Shown here: positions 28,976 through 37,806 of the stretch, one piece after another
Position numbering within the stretch: position 1 is the first letter of the stretch
Layout of the letters: the number at the start of each line of letters is the position of its first letter
NCBI GenBank assembly: GCA_946480835.1
Contig: CAMLLC010000008.1
Location: 1-64,000 of the forward strand
From: Entomomonas sp945283395
GTDB taxonomy: Bacteria > Pseudomonadota > Gammaproteobacteria > Pseudomonadales > Pseudomonadaceae
Direction of reading: 5' to 3'
DNA length: 64,000 bases
Program-made: the position numbers and the translations under genes
The notes under the pieces: model-generated
The model's database searches: none
Told to the model about the DNA's origin: nothing
Seen by the model: only the letters and a program-made list of their open reading frames with translations

Positions 28976-29944
28976 TTAATTTATATTAGGCTTAAAGTAT
29001 ATTTTGTGCCCTTTTTGTAAGCCTGCTAGGCTAATATTATCTTTAGTCAATTCTATTTCTAAAAAATCTTGTTGCTTAACGGGCTTAATGGTAATCCTGC
29101 TAATAGCCCCTAAAGGTCTTATATCAAGAACTTCGGCTTCAAAGTAACCTTGCGCTGGTTGTATAGATACCAAAACCTCATGGGGCCTAAATAATATTTC
29201 TTCATTCTCCATTATAAAGCTATTAGAATCACCTAAAAAATGATAAACAAAATCATTAGCGGGATGATCATATAGATCCTGTGGTGAACCGACTTGCTCT
29301 ATAATACCTTTATTCATCACGACAATACGATCAGCAACCTCCATCGCTTCTTCTTGATCATGGGTGACAAAAACACTCGTTAAATGAATCTCATCATGTA
29401 AACGTGCTAACCAACGGCGTAATTCTTTTCTAACTTTAGCATCCAATGCACCAAAGGGTTCGTCCAATAATAGTACTTTAGGTTCAACTGCTAACGCCCG
29501 AGCCAGGGCAATGCGTTGCCGTTGCCCCCCCGACAACTGATCGGGATATCTATCACCTAACCAATCAAGTTGTACCATTTGCAATAAATATTGTACTTTT
29601 TCTTTAATAATTTGCTCAGTTGGGCGTTGACTACGAGGCTTCATTCTTAAACCAAATGCCACATTATCAAATACAGTCATATGGCGAAATAATGCATAAT
29701 GTTGAAAAACAAATCCTACATGCCGGTCTCTCACATCATGTCCACTAACATCTTCACCATGAAAAATAATATTACCAGTATCAGGCTTTTCTAACCCCGC
29801 TATAATTCTTAATAAACTGGTTTTACCACAACCAGAAGGGCCTAATAAGGCAACTAATTCACCACTATTAATCTCTAAATTAATATTGTTCAATGCTCTA
29901 AAATGGCCAAAATTTTTAGTCACATTTTGTACAGTAATACTCAT
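28976..29944 (-). CDS. cysA: Sulfate/thiosulfate ABC transporter ATPase CysA
   Basis: Cytoplasmic ATPase energising sulfate and thiosulfate import. The 322 residues contain Walker A GPSGCGKTSLL, the Q-loop FVFQHYALF, signature LSGGQRQRIALARAL, Walker B VLLLDEPFGALDAK, H-loop VFVTHDQEEAME, and a C-terminal TOBE-type regulatory domain from about 240. It overlaps cysW by 1 nt and ends the sbp-cysT-cysW-cysA operon. Confidence 0.97.
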   Translation of the reverse strand: MSITVQNVTKNFGHFRALNNINLEINSGELVALLGPSGCGKTSLLRIIAGLEKPDTGNIIFHGEDVSGHDVRDRHVGFVFQHYALFRHMTVFDNVAFGLRMKPRSQRPTEQIIKEKVQYLLQMVQLDWLGDRYPDQLSGGQRQRIALARALAVEPKVLLLDEPFGALDAKVRKELRRWLARLHDEIHLTSVFVTHDQEEAMEVADRIVVMNKGIIEQVGSPQDLYDHPANDFVYHFLGDSNSFIMENEEILFRPHEVLVSIQPAQGYFEAEVLDIRPLGAISRITIKPVKQQDFLEIELTKDNISLAGLQKGHKIYFKPNIN

Positions 29945-30798
29945 TAGATAATTTCCTCACGGCTCTGGCGTACACTATTAATATGAGACTCACTCCATTG
30001 GCGAAGTAATAATACTACTAACGCCATTATTAATAATAAAATTGCCACACTAAAAGCAGCCACTATATTATATTCGTTATAAAGAATTTCTATATGCAAT
30101 GGTAAGGTGTTGGTAGAGCCTCTGATATGACCAGAAACTACTGATACTGCACCAAATTCACCCATTGCTCTAGCTGTGCAAAGTACCACACCATAAAGTA
30201 ATGCCCATTTAATGTTAGGTAAGGTAATATGCCAAAAAATCTGTAGCCCATTAGCACCTAATAGCCTCGCTGCTTCCTCCTCTTGACTGCCTTGCTCTTG
30301 CATTAATGGAATAAGCGATCTTGCCACAAAAGGAAAGGTAACAAATATAGTAGCTAACACAATGCCTGGCACCGCATAAACAATTTGAATATCATGCTGA
30401 GTAAAGAATTCTGCAAAATAACTTTGCGCACCAAATAACAACACATAGATTAGTCCAGCAACTACTGGCGAAATGGAAAAAGGTAAATCAATCAGTGTGA
30501 TTAAAATACTTTTGCCCCAAAATTCATATTTGGTCACGCACCAAGCAGCCGCTATGCCAAAAATAATGTTAAGCGGAACTGAAATAGCCGTTGCTATTAA
30601 GGTCAATTTAAAAGCAGAGATGGCATCTGGTTCACTAACAGCAGCCCAAAATTCCTCAATGCCTTTAGCAAATCCTTGAGAAACTACTACCCATAAAGGT
30701 AATAATAAAACTAATATAAAAACTAACCAGGCTAAAATGATTAACCCAAAAGCCAACCATGAAAATTTACCTGACTGATTTACTTTAATCATAGTCAT
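29944..30798 (-). CDS. cysW: Sulfate ABC transporter permease CysW
   Basis: Inner-membrane permease of the sulfate/thiosulfate importer; 284 residues, about six membrane segments and the cytoplasmic EAA coupling loop EEEAARLLGANGLQIFWHIT that docks on CysA. Overlaps cysT by 4 nt and cysA by 1 nt, so translation is probably coupled through the operon. CysW-type start MIKVNQSGKFSWLAFGLI and the order after cysT decide the assignment over CysT. Confidence 0.96.
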   Translation of the reverse strand: MTMIKVNQSGKFSWLAFGLIILAWLVFILVLLLPLWVVVSQGFAKGIEEFWAAVSEPDAISAFKLTLIATAISVPLNIIFGIAAAWCVTKYEFWGKSILITLIDLPFSISPVVAGLIYVLLFGAQSYFAEFFTQHDIQIVYAVPGIVLATIFVTFPFVARSLIPLMQEQGSQEEEAARLLGANGLQIFWHITLPNIKWALLYGVVLCTARAMGEFGAVSVVSGHIRGSTNTLPLHIEILYNEYNIVAAFSVAILLLIMALVVLLLRQWSESHINSVRQSREEII

Positions 30799-31649
30799 TT
30801 CCTAACAGCATTGGAGCGTTTTAGAAATATATTTAAAATGTAGGTAGGTTTTAAATATCGTTGCATAAGATTAATAATGAAAAGCATTAGAAATGAAATG
30901 ACTAACATCATAACTCCAATGGCTGTAGCACCTACATAATCAAACTGATCCAGTTTAGACATAATAACTAATGGTAGTATTTCAGTTTTAAAAGGAATAT
31001 TGGCAGAAATAAAGACTACCGAGCCATATTCACCTATGCCTCTTGCTAGCGCTAACGAAAAACCTGTCATCCAAGCAGGAAAAAGCGCAGGGAAAAGCAC
31101 AAAAATAAAGGTCTGTAATCTATTTGCCCCTAAACTACGAGCAGCTTCTTCTACTTCGCGCGGAATATCCTTAATTACCGGCTGTAAAGTACGGACGGCA
31201 AAAGGCAAAGTAACAAATACTAAGGCTAAAGTGATGCCTAAAGGGGTATAGGCTACTTTAAAAGGTAATAATGATCCTATTAATCCATTAGGTGCATATA
31301 AGGTTGTAAGAGCAATACCTGCAACCGCAGTAGGAAGAGCAAAAGGTAAATCAATCATAGCATCTATTATCTTTCGTCCTGGGAAAGTATAACGTATCAA
31401 AACCCAAGCTAATAGGCCACCCATTATGGCTACTATAAAGGCAGCTAACAAAGAGGTATAAAGTGATAACTTTAATGCTGACTGGAGCTGCCTACTAGTT
31501 AGAATAGACCATAATTGATCCATAGTAATCTGGCTGGCGTAACATAACATACCCGCTAAAGGGATCAGCACAATAAGTGAAAGCCACATTAATGTATAAC
31601 CTAATGTGAGGCCAAATCCTGGAATAACTGATGATTTATGAAAAGCCAT
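30795..31649 (-). CDS. cysT: Sulfate ABC transporter permease CysT (CysU)
   Basis: Second permease subunit, forming a heterodimer with CysW. The 284 residues start MAFHKSSVIPGFGLTLGYTL, which is typical of CysT, have about six membrane segments, and carry the EAA loop EVEEAARSLGANRLQTFIFV. It overlaps the end of sbp by 1 nt and the start of cysW by 4 nt. Confidence 0.96.
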   Translation of the reverse strand: MAFHKSSVIPGFGLTLGYTLMWLSLIVLIPLAGMLCYASQITMDQLWSILTSRQLQSALKLSLYTSLLAAFIVAIMGGLLAWVLIRYTFPGRKIIDAMIDLPFALPTAVAGIALTTLYAPNGLIGSLLPFKVAYTPLGITLALVFVTLPFAVRTLQPVIKDIPREVEEAARSLGANRLQTFIFVLFPALFPAWMTGFSLALARGIGEYGSVVFISANIPFKTEILPLVIMSKLDQFDYVGATAIGVMMLVISFLMLFIINLMQRYLKPTYILNIFLKRSNAVRK

Positions 31650-32662
31650 TAGTTTATTGCTACCTTATTTATTTCATTATATATTTGGTCAAATATAGCA
31701 TTATCGATGAAAAATTTAGCTTGTGCTGCTTGCCAACCTCCAAATTCTTTATCTATAGTAACTAATGTTAACGTAGGAAATTGTGTTTTAAACTCTTCAG
31801 CAATTTTAGCGTTACGAGGTCTGTAATAACTTTTTGCAATGATTCGTTGCCCTTCTTCACTATAAAGGTATGTTAAATAAGCAGTAGCTTGTTTTCTAGT
31901 ATGTTTTTTTTCAACATTAGCATCTACTACGGCAACAGCAGGTTCTGTTAACATAGACAAAGAAGGTGTAATTATTTCTAATTGCTCGCCACCTTGCTCG
32001 GTTAGGGATAAATAAGCTTCATTTTCCCACGCAATAAGTACATCACCCAGTCCGCGCTGTACAAAACTCACAGTAGCTGCTCTTGCTCCTGCATCTAACA
32101 CAGGAGTATGAGCATAAATTTTCTTAACAAACTCACGCGCTTGGTCTTCACTTCCATATTTATGTTTAGCATAGGCCCATGCCGCTAAAAAATTCCAACG
32201 CGCCCCCCCTGATGTTTTTGGATTAGGGGTTATAATCTCAATGCCTTCTTTTACTAGATCATCCCAATCTTTAATTCCCTTAGGATTTCCTTTACGCACT
32301 AAGAAAACGATAGTTGAAGTATAAGGCGTACTATTATCTGGCAACCTAGTTTGCCAATCTTTACTAATAAGCGGTTGGCGTAAATTGATAGCATCTACAT
32401 CACCTGCTAGGGCTAAAGTAACTACATCTGCACGCAAACCATCTATTACCGCTCTTGCTTGTTTGCCGGAACCTCCATGTGAACTTTTAATAGTTATTTT
32501 TTCGCCTGTAGCTGCTTGCCAATATTTTATAAATGCTGCGTTATATGCTTGATAAAGTTCACGGGTTGGATCATAAGAGACATTCAATAACTCTACGGCT
32601 ATCGCTTGGCTTGCCAATAGCCAGCATAGCACAATAGCGAAAGTTGTTTGCAAAAAAGACAT
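31649..32662 (-). CDS. sbp: Periplasmic sulfate-binding protein
   Basis: Sulfate (or thiosulfate) receptor for the CysTWA importer. From ATG 32662 (GGAG 8 nt upstream) it has 337 residues and a signal peptide ending about SQAIA just before VELLNVSYDPTRELYQ, the conserved mature start. Binding-protein motifs SHGGSGKQARAVIDGL and PKTSGGARWNFLAAW are intact. A longer frame extends 17 codons upstream but lacks signal-peptide character. First gene of the operon; expected to be under sulfur-starvation control (CysB in relatives), although I could not identify a CysB site. Confidence 0.95.
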   Translation of the reverse strand: MSFLQTTFAIVLCWLLASQAIAVELLNVSYDPTRELYQAYNAAFIKYWQAATGEKITIKSSHGGSGKQARAVIDGLRADVVTLALAGDVDAINLRQPLISKDWQTRLPDNSTPYTSTIVFLVRKGNPKGIKDWDDLVKEGIEIITPNPKTSGGARWNFLAAWAYAKHKYGSEDQAREFVKKIYAHTPVLDAGARAATVSFVQRGLGDVLIAWENEAYLSLTEQGGEQLEIITPSLSMLTEPAVAVVDANVEKKHTRKQATAYLTYLYSEEGQRIIAKSYYRPRNAKIAEEFKTQFPTLTLVTIDKEFGGWQAAQAKFFIDNAIFDQIYNEINKVAIN

Positions 32663-32899
32663 AATGATCTCCGTATGTATCTTTAGGTTATATCTTATAG
32701 CTATTTTAACCATCTTCTTTTATTCTTAAAAATAATTTTTAATAAGGTACTTATTTCTTTTTAGAATATAACCTAGCTGCTTTTATAGAATTATGCAAAT
32801 ATCTATTATGTTAGTGCTACTAATAGATAATAGTTATTATTATAAAAATTACTATCATCTGCAACCTAATAATTTCAAAGGGTTATATAGGTTGGTTCA

Positions 32900-33394
32900 A
32901 TGTTTTCAGATATCCTAAGCATCCTAACAGAAATAGATAATTTACATCATATAGTATTATCGCTTGTCATATCTACCATCGCTAATAATGGGCAATTGCA
33001 TACAAGTTATGCGCCATATCTTAATGAGGGCGGTTATTATTACATCCCTGCCTCCCAGATAACACCCTATTATCAGTATTTGCAAACTGATACAACAATT
33101 GGATTAATGATTATTGAAGATGAGCAACAGGCCAAAAATATTTGCAGTAGAACTCGGCTGTGTTGCCAAGCTCTTGCTGAAATAGTTCCCCCTAGCTCAG
33201 CAGAATTTATTTATGTAGTAAATGAACTTAAACAGCGCATAGGAAATATGATGGATTTATTTATTGCTTTAAACAATTTTAAGCTAATTAGGATGCGCCC
33301 ACAAACAGGCAACCTTATGTTAGGACTAACCAAAATTTATGAGCTATATTGCCAAGAAGTAAATAATAACTTACCTCTATTACAAATTGTTTAA
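32900..33394 (+). CDS. HugZ/PNPOx-like protein, possible haem-utilisation enzyme
   Basis: A 164-residue protein resembling the pyridoxamine-phosphate-oxidase-fold part of HugZ/HutZ haem-degrading proteins: TIANNGQLHTSYAPYLNEGG, GLMIIEDEQQAKNICSRTRL (the family IEDExxAxNxFxRxRL motif) and FKLIRMRPQTGNLMLG. It lacks the extra C-terminal DUF2470 domain present in full-length HugZ. Two of the usual arginines before the haem/flavin site are altered, so activity is uncertain. AGG lies about 8 nt before the ATG. It stands alone, convergent with metK across a shared terminator. Confidence 0.7.
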   Translation: MFSDILSILTEIDNLHHIVLSLVISTIANNGQLHTSYAPYLNEGGYYYIPASQITPYYQYLQTDTTIGLMIIEDEQQAKNICSRTRLCCQALAEIVPPSSAEFIYVVNELKQRIGNMMDLFIALNNFKLIRMRPQTGNLMLGLTKIYELYCQEVNNNLPLLQIV

Positions 33395-33407
33395 TTAATT
33401 ACGTTAA

Positions 33408-33433
33408 AAAAAGCGGGACAATCCCCGCTTTTT
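33408..33433. terminator. Bidirectional terminator between hugZ-like gene and metK
   Basis: AAAAAGCGGG / CCCGCTTTTT with a 6-nt loop: a GC-rich stem with A-run and T-run on opposite sides, so it serves both convergent genes. Confidence 0.93.
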
Positions 33434-33446
33434 AAAAATGACCTTG

Positions 33447-34640
33447 TTATTTTATGCCCGCTTCAGCTTTTAATGCTTCTGCTTTATCTGTTCGTTCCCA
33501 AGTGAAGGTAGTAAAGGTATCATTTCCTACTGTTTTTGCTTGAGGAACACGTCCAAAATGACCATAAGCAGCCGTTTCTTGATACATAGGATGTAATAAG
33601 TCTAGCATTCTTGTAATAGCATAAGGGCGCAGATCAAAATGCTTACGTATTAGGTGTATAATCTTTTCATCTGATATTTTGCCAGTTCCAAATGTATCAA
33701 TTGCAATAGAGGTAGGTTGAGCCACTCCTATAGCGTAGGATACTTGAATTTCACAACGATCAGCTAAACCAGCAGCAACAATATTTTTAGCTACATAGCG
33801 TCCCGCATAGGCAGCACTACGATCTACTTTCGAAGGATCTTTCCCAGAAAAAGCACCGCCACCATGTCGAGCCATACCACCATAACTATCTACTATGATT
33901 TTTCGTCCTGTTAATCCACAATCGCCTACCGGACCACCTATAATGAATTGGCCGGTTGGATTAATATGAAATTGAGTATCTTTATTAAGCAACTCAGCAG
34001 GAATCACTGACTTCACTATTAATTCCATCACTGCTTCTTTTAAATCCTTTTGTGAAACATCAGGGTTATGCTGAGTGGAAAGCACTATCGCATCAATTCC
34101 AACCACTTTACCCTTTTCATAACGACAAGTAACTTGTGATTTAGCATCGGGACGTAACCAAGGTAGTAAACCACTCTTACGGGCTTCAGCTTGACGCTCT
34201 ACTAAACGATGAGAAAAACAAATAGGCGCTGGCATTAATACATCTGTCTCATTACTTGCATAACCAAACATTAACCCTTGATCACCTGCCCCTTGATCCT
34301 CTGGTTTTTGGCGGTCTACTCCTTGAGCAATATCTACCGACTGCTTGCCAATAATGTTTAAAACACCACAAGTAGCTCCATCGAAGCCTACATAAGAAGA
34401 AGTGTAACCAATACCACATATAACGCTACGCACTAACTCTTCTAAATCCACCCAGGCATTAGTGGAAATTTCACCGGCAATAATTGCCACACCTGTTTTA
34501 ACTAAAGTTTCACAAGCTACCCTAGCATGTTTATCTTGAGCAATAATAGCGTCTAATATTGCATCGGAAATTTGATCGGCAATTTTATCTGGATGACCTT
34601 CAGATACTGATTCCGATGTAAAGAGCGCGTATTCACTCAT
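33447..34640 (-). CDS. metK: S-adenosylmethionine synthetase
   Basis: Makes SAM from methionine and ATP. The 397 residues carry the family signatures SVSEGHPDKIADQISDA at the N-terminus, GAGDQGLMFGY (methionine/ATP site), and GGGAFSGKDPSKVDRSAAY. Full length. It is the second gene after the ArsR-type regulator/methyltransferase fusion, 56 nt downstream, as in Pseudomonas, and so is probably controlled from the same operator-containing promoter. Confidence 0.98.
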   Translation of the reverse strand: MSEYALFTSESVSEGHPDKIADQISDAILDAIIAQDKHARVACETLVKTGVAIIAGEISTNAWVDLEELVRSVICGIGYTSSYVGFDGATCGVLNIIGKQSVDIAQGVDRQKPEDQGAGDQGLMFGYASNETDVLMPAPICFSHRLVERQAEARKSGLLPWLRPDAKSQVTCRYEKGKVVGIDAIVLSTQHNPDVSQKDLKEAVMELIVKSVIPAELLNKDTQFHINPTGQFIIGGPVGDCGLTGRKIIVDSYGGMARHGGGAFSGKDPSKVDRSAAYAGRYVAKNIVAAGLADRCEIQVSYAIGVAQPTSIAIDTFGTGKISDEKIIHLIRKHFDLRPYAITRMLDLLHPMYQETAAYGHFGRVPQAKTVGNDTFTTFTWERTDKAEALKAEAGIK

Positions 34641-34696
34641 CTTTCTTGTACCTCATTTAACATAGTAAAATAAACAAAAACTTCTTCATTAACTTA

Positions 34697-35656
34697 TCAA
34701 GTAACACAAAAATGCTTTACTTGCAGTTGGAACCCATTACGTAAGCCGATATAGAGACTTTCATCTGACTTAAAGCCAGCTGCTTCAGCCCAATGATCTA
34801 ATTCGTCTGGTTCAAAGCCTAACCATAAATCACCACAAGCATCTGTTACCCAAGTTTGCTGATGATGACATAACTCTGTTACTAATAACCGACCTGTTGC
34901 TTTAAGATAGGATTTAAAATGCTTAAGCGCTTCAGCAGGTGCCGGTAAATGATGTAATACCATGTTAGCTACAATATAATCTACTTTATCTGCTAGCTGT
35001 AATTTAGTAGCATCTGCATGTTGCAAATTAACATTATCTAGTTGTTGTTGATTGCAAATTTTCTCAACCAACTGCAACATTTCTGCACTATTATCAACTG
35101 CTATTACTTGTTTAAAACGTTTGGCCAACACAGGTATAAACTTACCTTCGCCAGGACCTACTTCTAAGGCAATATCATCAGTAGCTATATTATTATCTAA
35201 CAGGGTTAATAGCACATCTTGATATTGAGCTAAACCTACTATCAATTCATCTTGTTGAGCTAACTCGCCATTTTTAATTAAATTAGCAAAAAAAGTTTTA
35301 CTAGATTCAGCTCGTTCTGCATAAATTTGCTCAATATTTTTTTGTAACTCAAAGGGTATAGATAAAGCATCTATTTCTTCTAACGCAGCTTGATGCAAAT
35401 TAGCTAATAAATGCTCTTTAGGCAAAGCCCTACGATAAAAAATACTATTTCCTTCACGCCTTGTTACTACTAATGCTGCCTGTAATAGTATTTTTAAATG
35501 ATGGCTCATACCTGATTGGGTGGTGGCAAATAATTGAGTTAATTCCAATACCCCAAAAGAATTATGCAACAATACCCTCAAGATCATTATTCGGAGAGGG
35601 TCACTTATAGCCTTACAAAAGCTAGCTATATTTTGGGTAGTTTCAGCATTTATCAT
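34697..35656 (-). CDS. ArsR-type regulator fused to SAM-dependent methyltransferase
   Basis: Two domains: an N-terminal winged helix (about 10-85) with FCKAISDPLRIMILRVLLHN and the recognition region TTQSGMSHHLKILLQAALV, and a class I methyltransferase (about 135-300) with the SAM loop ALEVGPGEGKFIPVLAKRF. There are no metal-binding cysteines in the ArsR part, arguing against metal sensing. Placement before metK and the SAM-binding domain suggest that it senses SAM or S-adenosylhomocysteine and controls methionine-cycle genes (SahR-like); this is inference. I use ATG 35656 (319 residues); a TTG ten codons upstream is also possible, GGGAG lying between them. Confidence 0.85.
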   Translation of the reverse strand: MINAETTQNIASFCKAISDPLRIMILRVLLHNSFGVLELTQLFATTQSGMSHHLKILLQAALVVTRREGNSIFYRRALPKEHLLANLHQAALEEIDALSIPFELQKNIEQIYAERAESSKTFFANLIKNGELAQQDELIVGLAQYQDVLLTLLDNNIATDDIALEVGPGEGKFIPVLAKRFKQVIAVDNSAEMLQLVEKICNQQQLDNVNLQHADATKLQLADKVDYIVANMVLHHLPAPAEALKHFKSYLKATGRLLVTELCHHQQTWVTDACGDLWLGFEPDELDHWAEAAGFKSDESLYIGLRNGFQLQVKHFCVT

Positions 35657-35695
35657 GAGAGTGAAGTCTACTCCCAAAAAGAACAAACAACAAGT

Positions 35696-35719
35696 CTATA
35701 TCAAAATATATTGATATAG
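35696..35719. promoter_or_regulatory. Palindromic candidate ArsR-type operator
   Basis: CTATATCAA / TTGATATAG, a perfect 9-bp dyad with a 6-nt AT spacer, 40 nt upstream of the regulator-metK operon start. Size and AT-rich form match operators of ArsR-family proteins, so autoregulation is likely. Confidence 0.6.
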
Positions 35720-35757
35720 TTTTAAGATGATATTATGTTTAGACTCTTTATTAAAAG

Positions 35758-36342
35758 CTAGTAGCATTTTTCAGGAGCTAACGGCATGTTACCAGCAATA
35801 ATACTCATTAATTCAGCTATCATAATAGCTGTTAAACCCCATATTTTATATCCTTGATAATTATAACAAGGTACATACCAATCCCTATTCAAATAATCAA
35901 TACGATGAGTAATTACTTGCGGTTCTGCTTTAAAAAACGCCAAAGGAACAGTAAAAATAGCAGCTACTTCTTGCAAATTTGGCTGGTAGTGAATAGCATC
36001 ATCAACTAATGCAATAAAGGGGGTTACTTTAATTTTATATTTAGATACAAGTGGCTCAAGAGATCCTATGACTTCAATATGATGGGCAGGCAAAGCAATT
36101 TCCTCTGCTGTTTCTCTTATTGCTGTTTGCTGCAATGTTGTATCTGCTGGTTCTCGCTTTCCTCCAGGAAAAGCTACTTCACCACTATGAGTTGATAAAT
36201 AATTAGCTCGCAGCGTCAATAACAACTCAGGTTCAGTTTTCTTAATAATAGGCATAAGCACAGCAGCTTCTTTAAAATCAGCTGAATCTAATCTAGAATC
36301 AGGCTTATAGTTTCTAATTCGATTTATCATATCCTGCAACAT
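35758..36342 (-). CDS. Nudix hydrolase, CoA pyrophosphatase type
   Basis: A 194-residue protein of the NudL/YeaB group that hydrolyses CoA and its derivatives or similar pyrophosphates. The Nudix box reads GGKREPADTTLQQTAIRETAEEI, written here in its key positions: G-x5-E, REtxEE. The upstream UPF0035-like segment LLTLRANYLSTHSGEVAFP, typical of CoA pyrophosphatases, is also present. It sits downstream of the GIY-YIG gene with a 33-nt gap. NudL identity is by motif only. Confidence 0.88.
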   Translation of the reverse strand: MLQDMINRIRNYKPDSRLDSADFKEAAVLMPIIKKTEPELLLTLRANYLSTHSGEVAFPGGKREPADTTLQQTAIRETAEEIALPAHHIEVIGSLEPLVSKYKIKVTPFIALVDDAIHYQPNLQEVAAIFTVPLAFFKAEPQVITHRIDYLNRDWYVPCYNYQGYKIWGLTAIMIAELMSIIAGNMPLAPEKCY

Positions 36343-36375
36343 AACCTTACCTCTTTTTGTAACTATATTGTTAGG

Positions 36376-36714
36376 CTAAAGCTTAATATCTATGAGCGTT
36401 ATTTGTTGATTATTATATAGTAAAGGTAATTTATATTGTTGGGGTGCGGCAATAATAAGTTGCTCTTTTTGCTTTTTAGTTAATTGCTTAACTGCTAGTT
36501 CTCTTTTTAATGCTTGTGATTTTGTGCCGCAAATTTCTAAATAAGCTAAAGCTAACGCTTTACTACTATTAAAAAACTTAGCCCCTTTTCCAGTACAGTG
36601 TTGAATAAATCTTGTTATAGGATTAGGGCTAATACCACAATAAAGTTTATTGTCTATGGTTCTTACTATATAGAGATACCAAGGGTTATTTTCTGGACTA
36701 ATTGATTTTGTCAC
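36376..36714 (-). CDS. GIY-YIG nuclease-like protein (UPF0213 type)
   Basis: Short single-domain protein with the GIY-YIG motif in the form WYLYIVRTIDNKLYCGIS, then the conserved Arg (ITRFIQHCTGKGAKFFN) and the tail LKRELAVKQLTKKQKEQLI typical of the YhbQ/UPF0213 family. Function in vivo is not firmly known; related proteins have weak nuclease activity. I use GTG 36714 (112 residues), which puts the domain near the N-terminus as in homologues; TTG 36735 would add seven residues. It overlaps the 3' end of pcs by 17 nt. Confidence 0.85.
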   Translation of the reverse strand: MTKSISPENNPWYLYIVRTIDNKLYCGISPNPITRFIQHCTGKGAKFFNSSKALALAYLEICGTKSQALKRELAVKQLTKKQKEQLIIAAPQQYKLPLLYNNQQITLIDIKL

Positions 36715-37402
36715 AAATAGTTTGCCACACACCAAAGCCTATAAAATAAATTCCTGCAATCCACCATAAGATTAATGTCCATGTAGCAAAGCTTCCCGCC
36801 CCACCATATTGAGCTATAAGAATACCACTACTAATTAACCATATTAGACTGAATATTATATTAATAGGCATGGCTTTTTTTACCCGGAAAGGATGTAAAA
36901 ATTTAACAGGGACAATAGATAAGATGGCCAAGCCAATAATCACTAAAAATGTGATAAAAGCAGGTGGTTGAATAACTATAAAATAGAGGGCAACAATATT
37001 CCATGTAGCAGGAAAACCCACAAAATAATTATCTTTACTTTTCATGTTTACATTACAAAAACAGAAAAAAGAAGATATCAAAATAATGATAGTTGATAAG
37101 ATATACATTCCATAAGGAAGTGTTATAAAAGTATAGATAAAAATAGCTGGCACAAATACATAGGTTATATAGTCGATAACCAAATCTAATATTGCGCCAT
37201 CAAACGCAGGCACTTGTTTTTTTACATCATAACGACGAGCTAATGTGCCATCAATACCATCAATTAATAAGGTACAACCCATCCATAAAAAACTCATAGC
37301 TGGCTTACCATCTATGATAGCTAACAAAGCCAATAAACCAAAAATTATACCGCTTGCAGTAAAAGCGTGAACGCCCCAAGCTTTTAATTTATTTATATCC
37401 AT
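36698..37402 (-). CDS. pcs: Phosphatidylcholine synthase
   Basis: Inner-membrane enzyme that condenses CDP-diacylglycerol with choline to give phosphatidylcholine. The CDP-alcohol phosphotransferase motif is complete: DGIDGTLARRYDV, then 8 residues on, FDGAILDLVIDY, giving D-G-x2-D-G-x2-A-R...G-x3-D-x3-D. About eight membrane segments; the 234 residues fit the Pcs family (Pseudomonas PA3857). The pathway needs choline from outside, consistent with life on a eukaryotic host. Next to it the GIY-YIG and Nudix genes are probably co-transcribed. Confidence 0.9.
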   Translation of the reverse strand: MDINKLKAWGVHAFTASGIIFGLLALLAIIDGKPAMSFLWMGCTLLIDGIDGTLARRYDVKKQVPAFDGAILDLVIDYITYVFVPAIFIYTFITLPYGMYILSTIIILISSFFCFCNVNMKSKDNYFVGFPATWNIVALYFIVIQPPAFITFLVIIGLAILSIVPVKFLHPFRVKKAMPINIIFSLIWLISSGILIAQYGGAGSFATWTLILWWIAGIYFIGFGVWQTICDKIN

Positions 37403-37806
37403 TTATATGATAACTCAGTACTTTTATTTAACAATCTGTATTGTACGCTGTAAATTCCTTTTAGCCTAGTTAACTAATAATTGCAAACAAATACTGATAG
37501 TTAACTAGACCTTATAGTTAAGATTATAGCCTATTGATAATCCTATTACCTATCCTAATCACTTGCTATCTATTAAGTAATAGTATTCACTTATTCAAGT
37601 TGGCTTGGGGCTTAAATCAACTATTATTAATAAACGTAACCTATTGTTATACAATATAGACAGGCTGTTATTGGGCTATTAAACAGCTTGTTAGTCTATA
37701 ACATATCATCTTTAACCTTCAAAAAATATCTTTTCTATCTTTTGCTAAATTTTATAACCACTATAATTCATTCAATATATTAAACATCTCTAATTTCTTT
37801 AACCCT
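37403..37806. other. Intergenic gap with an 11-bp inverted repeat
   Basis: No gene seen. CTAGTTAACTA at 37466-37476 is repeated as its perfect complement at 37498-37508 around a 21-nt spacer, a possible terminator for the PglL-like gene or operator for pcs. The rest is AT-rich with stops in all frames. Confidence 0.4.
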
